Of a DNA stretch of 64,000 nucleotides, positions 35,984 through 44,850 are shown one piece after another. Position 1 is the first letter of the stretch. The number at the start of each line of letters is the position of its first letter. The notes under the pieces are model-generated. The model had not been told where the DNA came from and ran no database searches. It saw only the letters and a list, made by a program, of their open reading frames with translations. The translations under genes were made by a program, and so were the position numbers. Location of the stretch: the NCBI RefSeq assembly GCF_001545035.1, contig NZ_FCOJ02000009.1, positions 1-64,000 of the forward strand, given 5' to 3'. The DNA comes from Caballeronia glebae (GTDB taxonomy: Bacteria; Pseudomonadota; Gammaproteobacteria; Burkholderiales; Burkholderiaceae).

Positions 35984-38680
35984 TCAAACTGCCTGCCGCC
36001 CTCCATCCACGGGTAGAAACGCGCCGGTAATAAACGACGATGCCGGCTCTGCCAAAAACAGTGTAGCCAGCGCGCAATCACGTGCGCTCGCGAGCCGGTT
36101 CATCGGCTGGCGGCGCTTGAGTATCTCGTAATGCGCCGCCGGGTCCGGTTGAGACTCGGCGTGTTCGTAAGTCATCGGCGTATCGATGACGCCCGGACAG
36201 ACCGCGTTCACGCGCACATTGAACGGCGCTAGTTCCACCGCCAGCGCGCGCGTGACGCCGGTCATACCTGCCTTCGATGCTGTGTACGCCACCGCACCCG
36301 CGAGGCCGCTCAACGACGTAATCGACGCCATGTTGATGATCGAGCCTTCCCGCGCTACGCGCATCTTGCGTGCGACCAGGCGCGTCAGCTGTATCGCCGA
36401 TCCGAGATTCACGTCGATAGCCGAGCGAAAGTTCTCGGACGTGGTCTCGTCGAGCGAACCGCGGATCGTCGCGCCCGCGTTGTTGACCAGCACCTGCACC
36501 GCGCCGCCCGCGCATCGTTCCGCGAAAGCGGCGAGTCGCGCCAGATAGGCGTCGTCGGTGACGTCGCCAGGCAACACGTGCACGTTCTCCGCAAGCTCCG
36601 TCGCGATGGCATCGAGCTTCGCGCCCGTCAATCCGTTCAGGACGATGCGCGCGCCTTCCGCATGAAACACGCGCGCGATCTCCGCGCCGACGCCGCTGCC
36701 CGCGCCGGTCACGATCGCCGTCATGCCGCGCATCCGCCCGCTCGGCAAATGCGGCGGTGAATAGCTGAGTGCTTGTCCTTGCATCGTCACGTCTCCCTCG
36801 AACTCAGACGAACCAGCGGTGACGTCTCGCCTTTTCGCGAATTCCTCGCGATGCGCGGCAAGCGTCTTCGGCTCCTGCGCATCCGGCGAGCCGACTTCCC
36901 ACCACGCGCCGGAACCGAACGGCAAGGCCTCGAGATTCGTGTGCGCGGCGATCAGCACCGGGCCTTTGATCGTCGCGGCTCTGGAGAGCGCATCCCTGAA
37001 TTCGGCTCGCGTGCGGACATCGAAGCCCTGCGCGCCGAGCGAACGTGCATTGGCGGCGTAATCGACCTCGACATACTCGCCCGTGAGGCCGCGCGTGCCC
37101 GACACCTTGCGGCGGAACTGCGTGCCGAACTCTTCGCCCACGTTATGCATCTGAAAACCGCGTATGCACTGCCATCCTTGATTGACGAGCACGACAATGA
37201 TCATCGACACGCCTTCCTGCACGGCGGTCACGAGTTCGGTCGAATGACACATTAGATAGGTGCCGTCGCCGACCACCGCGACGATGCGTCCGCGTACCTG
37301 ACCTCCGAGTCCGTGACCGAGCGCCGCGGGCAACTCGTAACCCATGCAACTGAAGCCATACTCCATGTCGAGTTCGCCGTGTCTGGATGCATTCCACATC
37401 GCGTGCGCATGACCGATCGCCGTCGACGACGAGAACACCACGCGGTCGTTCGCGCCCGTCGCATTCGCGATATCTGACACCACCTCGAAGCCCGTCAACG
37501 CGGGTTGCGTATGCACGCGTATCGCGTCGACCTGCGTCAGCCATTTTTCACGCGCGCCCGTCACGAAGTCCTTCCACGATGCATCCGCCCGATAAGGCGT
37601 CGCCGACAGCGCACGTGACAATGCGGCAAGACCTTCGCGGGCATCGGTACGCAACGACAGCGCGCCCATCTTTCCGAGGTCGTGCGTCGACAGGTTGAGA
37701 GCGGCTATCGTCAGGTCGGGAGCTTGGAACAGCGTCTGCGATCCGGTCAGCGTATCGGCCAGGCGCGTGCCGACTGCGAGCACGAAGTCCGCGCGTTCCG
37801 CCGCCGCGTTCGCCGCCGGCGATCCAATGAAGCCGATGCCGCCGAGATTCGCCTTGGCGTCACGACCGCCCGTGCGCCCGGCGAGACTCTCCACGACAGG
37901 AATCCCATACGTATTGCTCAGGTCGGCCAACGCCGCCTCCGCGCCCGCATAGCGAACGCCGCCGCCCGCGACGATCAGCGGGCGTTTCGCCTGTGTCAGC
38001 GCCGCGACGACTTCGCCGAGCGCACGCGCGTCCGGCCTTGCGCGGTCGATTGTATGAATGCGTTCGTCGAACAGATGCGCGGGAAAGTCGTACGCTTCGC
38101 CCTGGACGTCCTGGCACACGGCAATGGTGACCGCGCCTGCATTCGCGTGATCAAGCAATGCAGCGGTCGCATGGGGCAGCGAGTGAATGGTTTGCTCGGC
38201 TCGCGTGATGCGATCGAAATAGCGGCTCACGGGCCGCAACGTGTCGTTCGCCGACATGCCGAAATCCTGTGGCATTTCTAGGCCCTGCAGGATCGGCCCC
38301 TGACGGCGCGAAGCGAATACGTCGCTCGGCAAGAGCAACACCGGCACGCGATTCACCGTGGCGGTCGCAGCGCCCGTCACAAGATTCGTCGCGCCCGGGC
38401 CGAGCGATGTCGTCACCGCAAGCGTCGACATCAATCGATGCGACTTCGCATAGCCGATCGCGGCATGGACCATCGCCTGCTCATTCTTGCCCTGAAAGAA
38501 TGGCAAATGGCCCTCCCCGAGACTCAGCGCATGGCCAAAGCCCGCACCGTTGCCATGCCCGAAGATGCCGAAAACGCCGCCGATGAGTGGAACGATCGCG
38601 CCATCGCGCGAGACCTTTTGCGCGCCGAAATAGCGCAGGATTGCTTGCGCCGTCGTCAGGCGCACGGTGTTGGAAGCCAT
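35984..38680 (-). CDS. IolD-like thiamine-diphosphate enzyme fused to a short-chain dehydrogenase
   Basis: The 898-residue product joins two enzymes. Residues about 1-620 form a thiamine-diphosphate enzyme most like IolD (3D-trihydroxycyclohexane-1,2-dione hydrolase): activating glutamate in KNEQAMVHAAIGYA, SLGPGATNLVTGAATA, and the diphosphate-binding GDGTYLMCHSTEL ending VLVNQGWQC. Residues about 650-898 form a complete SDR: TGAGSGVGAEIARVF, LVNNAGATIRG and the catalytic YTASK. No stop or frameshift separates them. AGGAG lies 5 bases before ATG 38680; an ATG one codon earlier is possible. It is the last gene of the acid-sugar operon. The fusion suggests a keto intermediate passed between dehydrogenase and C-C hydrolase. 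Confidence 0.83.
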   Translation of the reverse strand: MASNTVRLTTAQAILRYFGAQKVSRDGAIVPLIGGVFGIFGHGNGAGFGHALSLGEGHLPFFQGKNEQAMVHAAIGYAKSHRLMSTLAVTTSLGPGATNLVTGAATATVNRVPVLLLPSDVFASRRQGPILQGLEMPQDFGMSANDTLRPVSRYFDRITRAEQTIHSLPHATAALLDHANAGAVTIAVCQDVQGEAYDFPAHLFDERIHTIDRARPDARALGEVVAALTQAKRPLIVAGGGVRYAGAEAALADLSNTYGIPVVESLAGRTGGRDAKANLGGIGFIGSPAANAAAERADFVLAVGTRLADTLTGSQTLFQAPDLTIAALNLSTHDLGKMGALSLRTDAREGLAALSRALSATPYRADASWKDFVTGAREKWLTQVDAIRVHTQPALTGFEVVSDIANATGANDRVVFSSSTAIGHAHAMWNASRHGELDMEYGFSCMGYELPAALGHGLGGQVRGRIVAVVGDGTYLMCHSTELVTAVQEGVSMIIVVLVNQGWQCIRGFQMHNVGEEFGTQFRRKVSGTRGLTGEYVEVDYAANARSLGAQGFDVRTRAEFRDALSRAATIKGPVLIAAHTNLEALPFGSGAWWEVGSPDAQEPKTLAAHREEFAKRRDVTAGSSEFEGDVTMQGQALSYSPPHLPSGRMRGMTAIVTGAGSGVGAEIARVFHAEGARIVLNGLTGAKLDAIATELAENVHVLPGDVTDDAYLARLAAFAERCAGGAVQVLVNNAGATIRGSLDETTSENFRSAIDVNLGSAIQLTRLVARKMRVAREGSIINMASITSLSGLAGAVAYTASKAGMTGVTRALAVELAPFNVRVNAVCPGVIDTPMTYEHAESQPDPAAHYEILKRRQPMNRLASARDCALATLFLAEPASSFITGAFLPVDGGRQAV

Positions 38681-38720
38681 CATCTCTCCTGGGGTTCGAA
38701 TCGTGTTCAATCGTTCACTT

Positions 38721-39893
38721 TCAGTTCAATATCAACGGATGGTCGCGCGGCTGATCGGCGAGCCGCCGCGCGCCGTCGGCCTCGATGAGAAACGTCTGTT
38801 CGACCTGCACCGAGGCGCCGTCAGGCCAATGCCCGGCGACTTCCAGATTGATGACCATGCCTTCGACCAGCGGCTGGTCGATCTCGTATTCGCCGATACC
38901 GTCATGGACGCAATGCCCGGTCTCTGCGCCGAAGAACGGCCATTCACGGATCGACGTGCCGAGGCCGTGCCCTTGCGCGACCAGCGTCGAATCGGGCGAT
39001 GCGGATTGCATCGCGTGCCATGCCTGCGACGCGCGAACGCCTGCGCGCAGCTTCGCGCGGCCCGCGTTCAGCACGCCGAGCGCGTCCGCATAGCGTCGCT
39101 CGTCGGCGGATGAGCATGCGCCGTGCGTGAGCGTCAGGCCGGTGTCGGAATAAAATCCGTCGAGGCGCGCGCCTGCATCAAAGAACAACGCGCCCGAATC
39201 ACGTGGCGGCGGCAGGCGCACCGATACGCCGCCGCCCGCCATGCCCCACGCGAAGTGGTCGAACTCCGCGCCGCTTTCCGCAATGAGGCTCATGAAGCGG
39301 CGACGTGCCGCGTGCGGATCGTCGCGCCGGGTCCACGACGGCAGGCTCTCGTTCAATGCTCGCTCGGTCATGGCGCAGACACGCCGCATCGTATCGATGG
39401 CGCGAGCGCTCTTGACCGACTTGAGCACGCGCCAGGTAAGGCTGGCATCGACGAAAGAGCACATCGGCGCGGCCTGTTCCATCGCTTCGCGCGGGGTGAC
39501 CTGCGCTTCCCAGCCGACGCGTTTGCCTACGAGCTCCATTTCGTGCAGCAGGGCGTTCAAGGCTGCCTCGGGTGCGGAGTGTCGCTGACCGCGTCCGAAC
39601 AGCACGACGATGTCGTGACCGCAGGCTTGCGCGTCCGCTCGCGCTACGCCGTTTGCCACCAGACCGGTTTTTCCGTTCGGCAAGACGACCGCGTATCCGG
39701 CACGCGGCGATTCGTCGCCGCAGGGAGACGCCATCCACCTCTGCATCTTTTCGTCGAGCCAGGTGCGGTGTCCGCTCGCGACGAACACCGAACCCACGCT
39801 GCTTGCGAGCAAGGCATCCGCCCGGCCGTTCGCGAAGACGCGATGCAGCGCCGACGAGTCGAGAAAGCCATCGCGTGCGTGATGCTCAAGCAT
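38721..39893 (-). CDS. M24 (Xaa-Pro aminopeptidase/creatinase-like) family protein
   Basis: The 390-residue protein has the pita-bread metallopeptidase ligands: two aspartates in FDAGARLDGFYSDTG, a histidine in AQGHGLGTSI, and glutamates in INLEVAGHW and VQVEQTFLI. Besides peptidases the family includes creatinase and related amidohydrolases, which often sit in catabolic operons. ATG 39893 overlaps the end of the MFS gene by 8 bases, giving translational coupling. Its role in the acid-sugar pathway is unclear; cleavage of an amide-linked substrate is one possibility. Confidence 0.78.
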   Translation of the reverse strand: MLEHHARDGFLDSSALHRVFANGRADALLASSVGSVFVASGHRTWLDEKMQRWMASPCGDESPRAGYAVVLPNGKTGLVANGVARADAQACGHDIVVLFGRGQRHSAPEAALNALLHEMELVGKRVGWEAQVTPREAMEQAAPMCSFVDASLTWRVLKSVKSARAIDTMRRVCAMTERALNESLPSWTRRDDPHAARRRFMSLIAESGAEFDHFAWGMAGGGVSVRLPPPRDSGALFFDAGARLDGFYSDTGLTLTHGACSSADERRYADALGVLNAGRAKLRAGVRASQAWHAMQSASPDSTLVAQGHGLGTSIREWPFFGAETGHCVHDGIGEYEIDQPLVEGMVINLEVAGHWPDGASVQVEQTFLIEADGARRLADQPRDHPLILN

Positions 39894-41205
39894 CGTAGAC
39901 TCCGGCGGCACCGGGCATCGCGCGCTTGTCGCGCCGCATCCACAGCACTGCGAACACGATCACCAGCGCGGCGGGGATCGCGCCCACCAGCAGGAAGGAA
40001 TCGCTTGCCGCTTGACGCGAGATTTCCTGCACCTGTTCCGCTGTCATGGCGGCGAGCGCCGCGGGACCGCCGGCTGCCTTCAGTTTCGCGGCATCGACAA
40101 TACGGCCGAGAAACGGCATCGCCACATAGATCGAGATCGATCCTGCAATGCCCATGAAGCCGACGCCGATCGCGCCCGCACGCGGATAGCGATCCGTCGC
40201 GATGGAAAGCATCACCGGCCACACATAGCAGATGCCGAAGCCCCACAAGGTCGCTGCAACCAGCGCGGTGGCCGGCGAGTGCGCATATCCCAGTCCGAAC
40301 AGACCTGCCGCGCACAACACGGCGGACACCGCGAGCAAGCCTTCGACCGACAGGCGCGTTTCGAAGAAGCCCGCGAAATGACGTCCGACGAACTGTAAGG
40401 CCGCCACGTACACGACGATGAGAATGCCGCGCATGCCGACCACGTTCGACAAGGTCACGTCGATCCATTCGCGCGGCGCGATCTCCATCGTCGCGGTGAA
40501 AAGCATGATGCCGAACCACATGAAGAAGCTCGGACGCTTCAGTAACTCGACAAACTGGTTGCGGAAGTTGACGCCGAGCAGCGTGCTCGTCGTGCCTGCG
40601 AACTGGCGGCCGAAGGTCATGAACGTGTAAACGCCGGTGATGGCCGCGATGACGAGAAACAGGTAGTGCCACGACAGCGTGGCAGGATTGCTCATCACCG
40701 ACAGCACCCCGCCCGTGATGAGGCCGGCCGGATAGTAAGCGTGCAGCATGCTCATGTAGTGCGTCGAGCCTTTCGGAAACAATGTGCCCATGAGAGGGTT
40801 CACCGTGCCTTCGACCACCGCGTGCGCCGCGCCGCCGAGGAACATGCCGGCGACGATCAGGTAATACACGCTGCGTCCCTCGCCGAGGGTGCCGCAATAG
40901 GCGAGCGTGAGACTCGCGAGCAGAAACAGCACACCGGAGAACAGCAGCATCGCCTTCATGCCGACCTTGTCGAGCAGCAGACTGCACACGATGAGCATCA
41001 CTGTGAAGCCGAGAAACGAACAGCCGAGTGCGTTGGCGATCATCGTGGCCGAGTGCGCCCGGTCAATGCCGTCGAGGTAAGCGCGCTGCAGATCAGCGGC
41101 GAGTCCGGCGCATAACGCGTCGCACACGCCGCATGTGAACATCGCGAGTAACGCGATGAGAAACTGCGCGCGCACGCCGGCGCGGCCGAGGCCTTCGTTG
41201 CTCAT
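39886..41205 (-). CDS. MFS transporter
   Basis: The 439-residue carrier has about 12 membrane segments and resembles the sugar-proton (FHS/GlpT-like) branches. The N-terminal ALLAMFTCGVCDALCAGLAA is hydrophobic, and the central loop GRQFAGTTSTLLGVNF precedes the second half. AGGAGACGG precedes ATG 41205. It sits in the middle of the acid-sugar operon and is its likely importer. Confidence 0.8.
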   Translation of the reverse strand: MSNEGLGRAGVRAQFLIALLAMFTCGVCDALCAGLAADLQRAYLDGIDRAHSATMIANALGCSFLGFTVMLIVCSLLLDKVGMKAMLLFSGVLFLLASLTLAYCGTLGEGRSVYYLIVAGMFLGGAAHAVVEGTVNPLMGTLFPKGSTHYMSMLHAYYPAGLITGGVLSVMSNPATLSWHYLFLVIAAITGVYTFMTFGRQFAGTTSTLLGVNFRNQFVELLKRPSFFMWFGIMLFTATMEIAPREWIDVTLSNVVGMRGILIVVYVAALQFVGRHFAGFFETRLSVEGLLAVSAVLCAAGLFGLGYAHSPATALVAATLWGFGICYVWPVMLSIATDRYPRAGAIGVGFMGIAGSISIYVAMPFLGRIVDAAKLKAAGGPAALAAMTAEQVQEISRQAASDSFLLVGAIPAALVIVFAVLWMRRDKRAMPGAAGVYDA

Positions 41206-41253
41206 GGCTTCCGTCTCCTGATAAGTGTTATCGATATGTCGGTATGGATGCCG

Positions 41254-42024
41254 TCAGCGGAATTGCCGAAGGCTGTGTTCGATCGACATGCGTAGCGCGC
41301 CCACATCCATCGCCACCGCGACGAACTGCGCGCCCAGTTGCAGATACTTCGATGCGCGTGCGGCATCCGCCATCAGGATGCCCGGCGCCTTGCCGCATGC
41401 GCGGATGCGCACGATGGCGTCGCAGATGGCTGCATCCACTTCCGGATGTTTCGAGTCGCCGGGATGACCCATGCTCGCCGACAGATCGCTCGGCCCGATG
41501 AAAATGCCGTCGATGCCGTCGAGTCGTGCGATGCCTTCGATCTCGGCGAGCGCCTCGCGCGTTTCGACCTGAACCAGCAGACACGTGTCTTCGTGTGCGC
41601 AATGAAGGTACGACGCATTGCGGCCGAAGTTCGACGCGCGCATCGCCCCGCTCACGCCGCGGGTGCCCAGCGGCGGATAGCGCGTGGCGGCGATGGCGTA
41701 GTGCGCTTCCTCCGCGTTCTGCACGAACGGAAGTAGCAGCGTCTGTGCGCCGATGTCCAGATACTGCTTGATGAGCACCGCATCATTCCATGCGGGACGC
41801 ACGACGGCCGACGTGCGCCCGCCCGCGCCGGGACGCGCTGCATCGGCGGCACGCAGTTGTTCGATCATCTGCGGCACGCCGGCGGGTGCGTGCTCGGTGT
41901 CGAGCAGAATCCAGTCGTAGCCGCTTCCGGCGAGCAGTTCCGTCACGAACGGACTCGGAATCGAAGACCAGATGCCGATCTGCTGCTTACCTTCCTTCAA
42001 CGTTCGTTTGAATTGATTAGGCAT
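41254..42024 (-). CDS. HpcH/HpaI family aldolase (2-keto-3-deoxy-acid aldolase type)
   Basis: The 256-residue protein has the metal-dependent pyruvate-aldolase signatures: GSGYDWILLDTEHAP, a metal-ligand Glu in LLVQVETREALAEIE, and GIFIGPSDLSASMGHPG. Relatives such as RhmA and GarL split 2-keto-3-deoxy sugar acids into pyruvate and an aldehyde. ATG 42024 is chosen for family length; the open frame runs much further upstream inside the dehydratase gene as a shadow. It lies 47 bases after the enolase-superfamily dehydratase, its natural upstream partner. Confidence 0.86.
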   Translation of the reverse strand: MPNQFKRTLKEGKQQIGIWSSIPSPFVTELLAGSGYDWILLDTEHAPAGVPQMIEQLRAADAARPGAGGRTSAVVRPAWNDAVLIKQYLDIGAQTLLLPFVQNAEEAHYAIAATRYPPLGTRGVSGAMRASNFGRNASYLHCAHEDTCLLVQVETREALAEIEGIARLDGIDGIFIGPSDLSASMGHPGDSKHPEVDAAICDAIVRIRACGKAPGILMADAARASKYLQLGAQFVAVAMDVGALRMSIEHSLRQFR

Positions 42025-42071
42025 ACGAAATATTGGCGATTGGATCGTATCGATCGTGAGTGTCCGAGGCT

Positions 42072-43286
42072 TCAGTTGCGACGAGGCGATCCGCTCTCGC
42101 GCACGATGACGTCGTCGCGAGTCCGAATCGACGGCTGCAATTCCGTGCCGATGCCGGGCGCGGTCGGCGCGAGCGCCGCGCCGTGATTCAGCACAGGCAC
42201 CTCGGTGACGAGATCGCGATACCACGTGGCAAGCGTCGCGCGCACCACTTCCTGGAAGATCGCGGTGGGCGCGTGCACCGCGAGATGAAGTCCGGCCATC
42301 AGGGTGACGGGACCGGTGCAATCGTGCGGCGCGAGCGGCTTCGCGTACATGCCCGCCAGCGCGGCGATCTTTTTGCCCTCGCTCAGGCCGCCGCACCACG
42401 CCAGATCGAGCATCACGATATCGAGTGCATCGGCGGCGAGCAGATCGCGGTATTGCCGCGCGCTGCCAAGCGTTTCGCTGCCGCAGATCGGCACACGCGT
42501 GCGGCGGCGCAAATCGGCGAGCGCGGCGGCATCGTCCATTTTGTTGAGCGGATCCTCAACCCAAAACACGCCGACATCTTCGAGCGCATTGCAGATCCGA
42601 GCCGCCGCATGCGCGCCGAATAGGCTGTGCAATTCGCACATGACCTCGATGCGATCGCCTACTGCCGCGCGAATCCTGCGGAAGGGATCGAGCCCTTGCT
42701 TCAGTTCGGACAGACTCAGCAGATGGCCATTGCTCTTCGGCGCGAAAACGTCGAAGGGCCAGATTTTCATCGCGCGATAGCCTTCTTCGAGGAGGCTTTC
42801 GGCAAGACGCCCGGGTTCGCGCATGAAGGCGATCTGATCGTCATACGGGCCGGACATCGCATCCGTGCTGCCGATATCGCGCCGTGCCGCGCCCGATGTA
42901 TTGAAACGATACCCTGCGCACGTGTTGTAGACCGGCACCGACTCGCGCACGCATCCGCCGAGCGCGACATGCACCGGCACGCCGTGCCGCTTGCCAGCGA
43001 GATCCCACAGCGCGATATCAATGGCGCTCGCGGCGCGCGTCTCCGCACTGCTGCTGTTGAAGCCGACGTACGGGGTCATTAGATGATGCGAGACGGCTTC
43101 GATGTGTCGCGCATCGCGTCCGATGAGCCACGGCGCGACCTGGCTGTGCAACACGGCTTCGGCCGCCTCCGCGCCACGGAACGATTCGCCGAGGCCGGTC
43201 AGGCCATCATTGGTTTCGAGTTCGACCCAGATGAGATTGGGATGCTCGCGAATGCGCAGCGTGCGGAGTGCGGTGACGATCGACAT
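42072..43286 (-). CDS. Enolase-superfamily acid-sugar dehydratase (mandelate racemase/MLE group)
   Basis: The 404-residue protein has the N-terminal capping domain and the C-terminal barrel metal ligands: E in MCELHSLFG, E in WVEDPLNKMD and E in CGSETLGSA. A catalytic H lies in LAPHDCTGPV and a basic residue in YRAMKIWPFD. The mixture of glutamates and the PHDCTGP motif fits acid-sugar dehydratases (galactonate/gluconate/rhamnonate type). It is the first gene of a five-gene minus-strand operon and diverges from the GntR gene. Start at 43286 has only a weak ribosome site. Confidence 0.85.
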   Translation of the reverse strand: MSIVTALRTLRIREHPNLIWVELETNDGLTGLGESFRGAEAAEAVLHSQVAPWLIGRDARHIEAVSHHLMTPYVGFNSSSAETRAASAIDIALWDLAGKRHGVPVHVALGGCVRESVPVYNTCAGYRFNTSGAARRDIGSTDAMSGPYDDQIAFMREPGRLAESLLEEGYRAMKIWPFDVFAPKSNGHLLSLSELKQGLDPFRRIRAAVGDRIEVMCELHSLFGAHAAARICNALEDVGVFWVEDPLNKMDDAAALADLRRRTRVPICGSETLGSARQYRDLLAADALDIVMLDLAWCGGLSEGKKIAALAGMYAKPLAPHDCTGPVTLMAGLHLAVHAPTAIFQEVVRATLATWYRDLVTEVPVLNHGAALAPTAPGIGTELQPSIRTRDDVIVRESGSPRRN

Positions 43287-43371
43287 GTTGGGTTGAGTTC
43301 CTGAGTTGACTGAGTGCCGGGTGAAGCATTGACGCAGTATCCGGTTCAGCCAAAACAAGTGTCAATGGGCA

Positions 43372-43396
43372 GTAAAAGCTGTGATACAGCTTTTAC
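43372..43396. promoter_or_regulatory. Perfect 25-bp palindrome, probable GntR operator 1
   Basis: Arms GTAAAAGCTGT and ACAGCTTTTAC flank GAT, giving perfect 11-base symmetry. The core GCTGTGATACAGC recurs as GCTGTTATACAGC 63 bases away. Located between the divergent dehydratase and GntR genes. Confidence 0.75.
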
Positions 43397-43437
43397 TTCG
43401 CGCCTGGGGAAACATCGAGTGTTGCGCCCGGTGTGCG

Positions 43438-43456
43438 AAAGCTGTTATACAGCCTT
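43438..43456. promoter_or_regulatory. Near-perfect palindrome, probable GntR operator 2
   Basis: AAAGCTGT, TAT and ACAGCCTT form a dyad with one mismatch, sharing the core of the site at 43372-43396. The 63-base centre spacing is about six helical turns, suiting cooperative binding or looping. Confidence 0.7.
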
Positions 43457-43484
43457 CTTATTGCTCACCGCTTCGGTCTATGCC

Positions 43485-44177
43485 ATGAATCAGGAGACTT
43501 CTCTCACGCGGCACGCGTACGACGCGCTTGTCATCATGCTGGACGACGGCCGCTTCGCCGAAAACGCGCGGCTTCCGAGCGAAGACCGCATGGCAAAAGA
43601 GCTCGGCATTTCGCGCCCCGTGCTGCGCCTTGCGCTGGAACGGTTGCGCACGGAGAACCGCATCGTGTCCCGCAAGGGTTCCGGGCATTACGTGCAATCG
43701 AAGAGCGCCCCGCCGCCCGCCATCGCGTATGGTTCGCTGGCCGGCATCTCGGATGTGCGCGACTTTCTGATGTTCCGCATGACCATCGAAACCGAAGGCG
43801 CGGCCCTGGCGGCATCGGTGGCGAATGAAGGCGCGAACGCCGCGATCGACGGCGCCCAGCAGCGCATGCTGCAGGCATTCGACGAACGACGTCCGGGGGT
43901 CGACGAAGACATCGCGTTCCATATCGCCATCGCGCACGCGAGCGGCAACCGCTTCTATGCGTTGACGATGGAATCGCTCGCCGACCAGATGCGTCTCTCC
44001 GTGAGGCTGATCCGCGACCTGTCCGCGCAAACTGTCGCGACGCGCAAGGAAGCGATCATCCGCGAACACGGCGGGATTGTGCAGGCGATCGCGCAACGCG
44101 ATCCCGAGCGCGCCCGGCAAGCCATGCGTGCGCACCTGCTCGGGGGCATCGAGCGGCTTTTTGGCGAACGAGGTTGA
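43485..44177 (+). CDS. GntR-family regulator (FadR/FCD type) of the acid-sugar operon
   Basis: The 230-residue regulator has a winged helix (RLPSEDRMAKELGISRPVLR, residues 26-45) and an FCD domain with the metal/ligand-binding pattern DEDIAFHIAIAHASGN, MESLADQM and EHGGIVQAIAQRDPERA. The frame is open back to 43314 but ATG 43485 gives the normal length and leaves both palindromes untranscribed-side. It is divergent from the dehydratase operon and very probably represses it until the substrate is present. Confidence 0.85.
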   Translation: MNQETSLTRHAYDALVIMLDDGRFAENARLPSEDRMAKELGISRPVLRLALERLRTENRIVSRKGSGHYVQSKSAPPPAIAYGSLAGISDVRDFLMFRMTIETEGAALAASVANEGANAAIDGAQQRMLQAFDERRPGVDEDIAFHIAIAHASGNRFYALTMESLADQMRLSVRLIRDLSAQTVATRKEAIIREHGGIVQAIAQRDPERARQAMRAHLLGGIERLFGERG

Positions 44178-44285
44178 GCTGCATGGTCGCGCGATGGTGC
44201 CCCTGTTTTTGGCTACTGCAGACTTTGTCAATGTTTTTAGGAAAGCCGAATTAAAACGCTGCACGTGTTTCAACGATGAAATCTG

Positions 44286-44741
44286 CCCGTCTGGATCCCG
44301 CAGCGCAAAGGCGACCCGCTGCTGTTCAACACGGACGAATTCGTGCGTCACGGCGTGACGCACGAAGCGCTGTCGGGCCTGAAGCCCGCGTGCAGCAAGG
44401 AAGGCACGGTCACGTCCGCCAACGCATCGGGCATCAACGATGGCGCGGCGGCGGTCATCGTGATGTCGGCGAAGAAGGCCGAAGCGCTCGGTCTCACGCA
44501 GCTCGCGCGCATCAAGGCTTACGCCAATGCCGGCGTCGATCCGAAGATCATGGGCATGGATCCTATGCCGGCTTCCAAGCGCTTTCTCAAACGCGCCGGC
44601 TGGAGCGTGAACGACCTCAATCTGATGGAAATCAACGAAGCGTTAGCCGCGCAGGCGCTGGCGGTGCACAAGCTGCAAAACTCGGGGCGGGAGGAGACCG
44701 TCGGAGCCGGCCCGATTGCCGCGGGCTTACTGGTCGGGTAA
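44286..44741 (+). pseudogene. Truncated thiolase (acetyl-CoA acetyltransferase) gene
   Basis: The frame encodes the middle-to-C-terminal part of a PhaA-type thiolase: PQRKGDPLLFNTDEF, GTVTSANASGINDGAAAV and MEINEALAAQALAVHKL are family landmarks. It lacks the N-terminal active-site cysteine region entirely. After VHKL the sequence diverges, so the NGGAIAIGHP and final catalytic-cysteine segments are also missing, before a stop at 44739. The fragment has no start site of its own. It is a relic of a polyhydroxyalkanoate or beta-oxidation gene. Confidence 0.8.
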
Positions 44742-44850
44742 GTGCTGCAACTCGTCGGCGAGCCCCCAAGTGCGCGCGGTCTACACGGCACGGCTGGGGC
44801 AGGGCGGCGGAAGCACGTCGCCCTAAGGGCCAGCTACCACTTCGATGGAT

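Noticed and set aside
39644-40987. 447-codon minus-strand frame within the MFS and M24 genes
   Set aside because: Overlaps two well-supported genes out of frame; composition is Arg/His-rich nonsense.
42025-42399. N-terminal extension of the HpaI-type aldolase
   Set aside because: It lies inside the upstream dehydratase gene and the family length is reached from 42024.
43314-43484. Upstream extension of the GntR regulator
   Set aside because: It would translate through both palindromic operators; family length starts at 43485.
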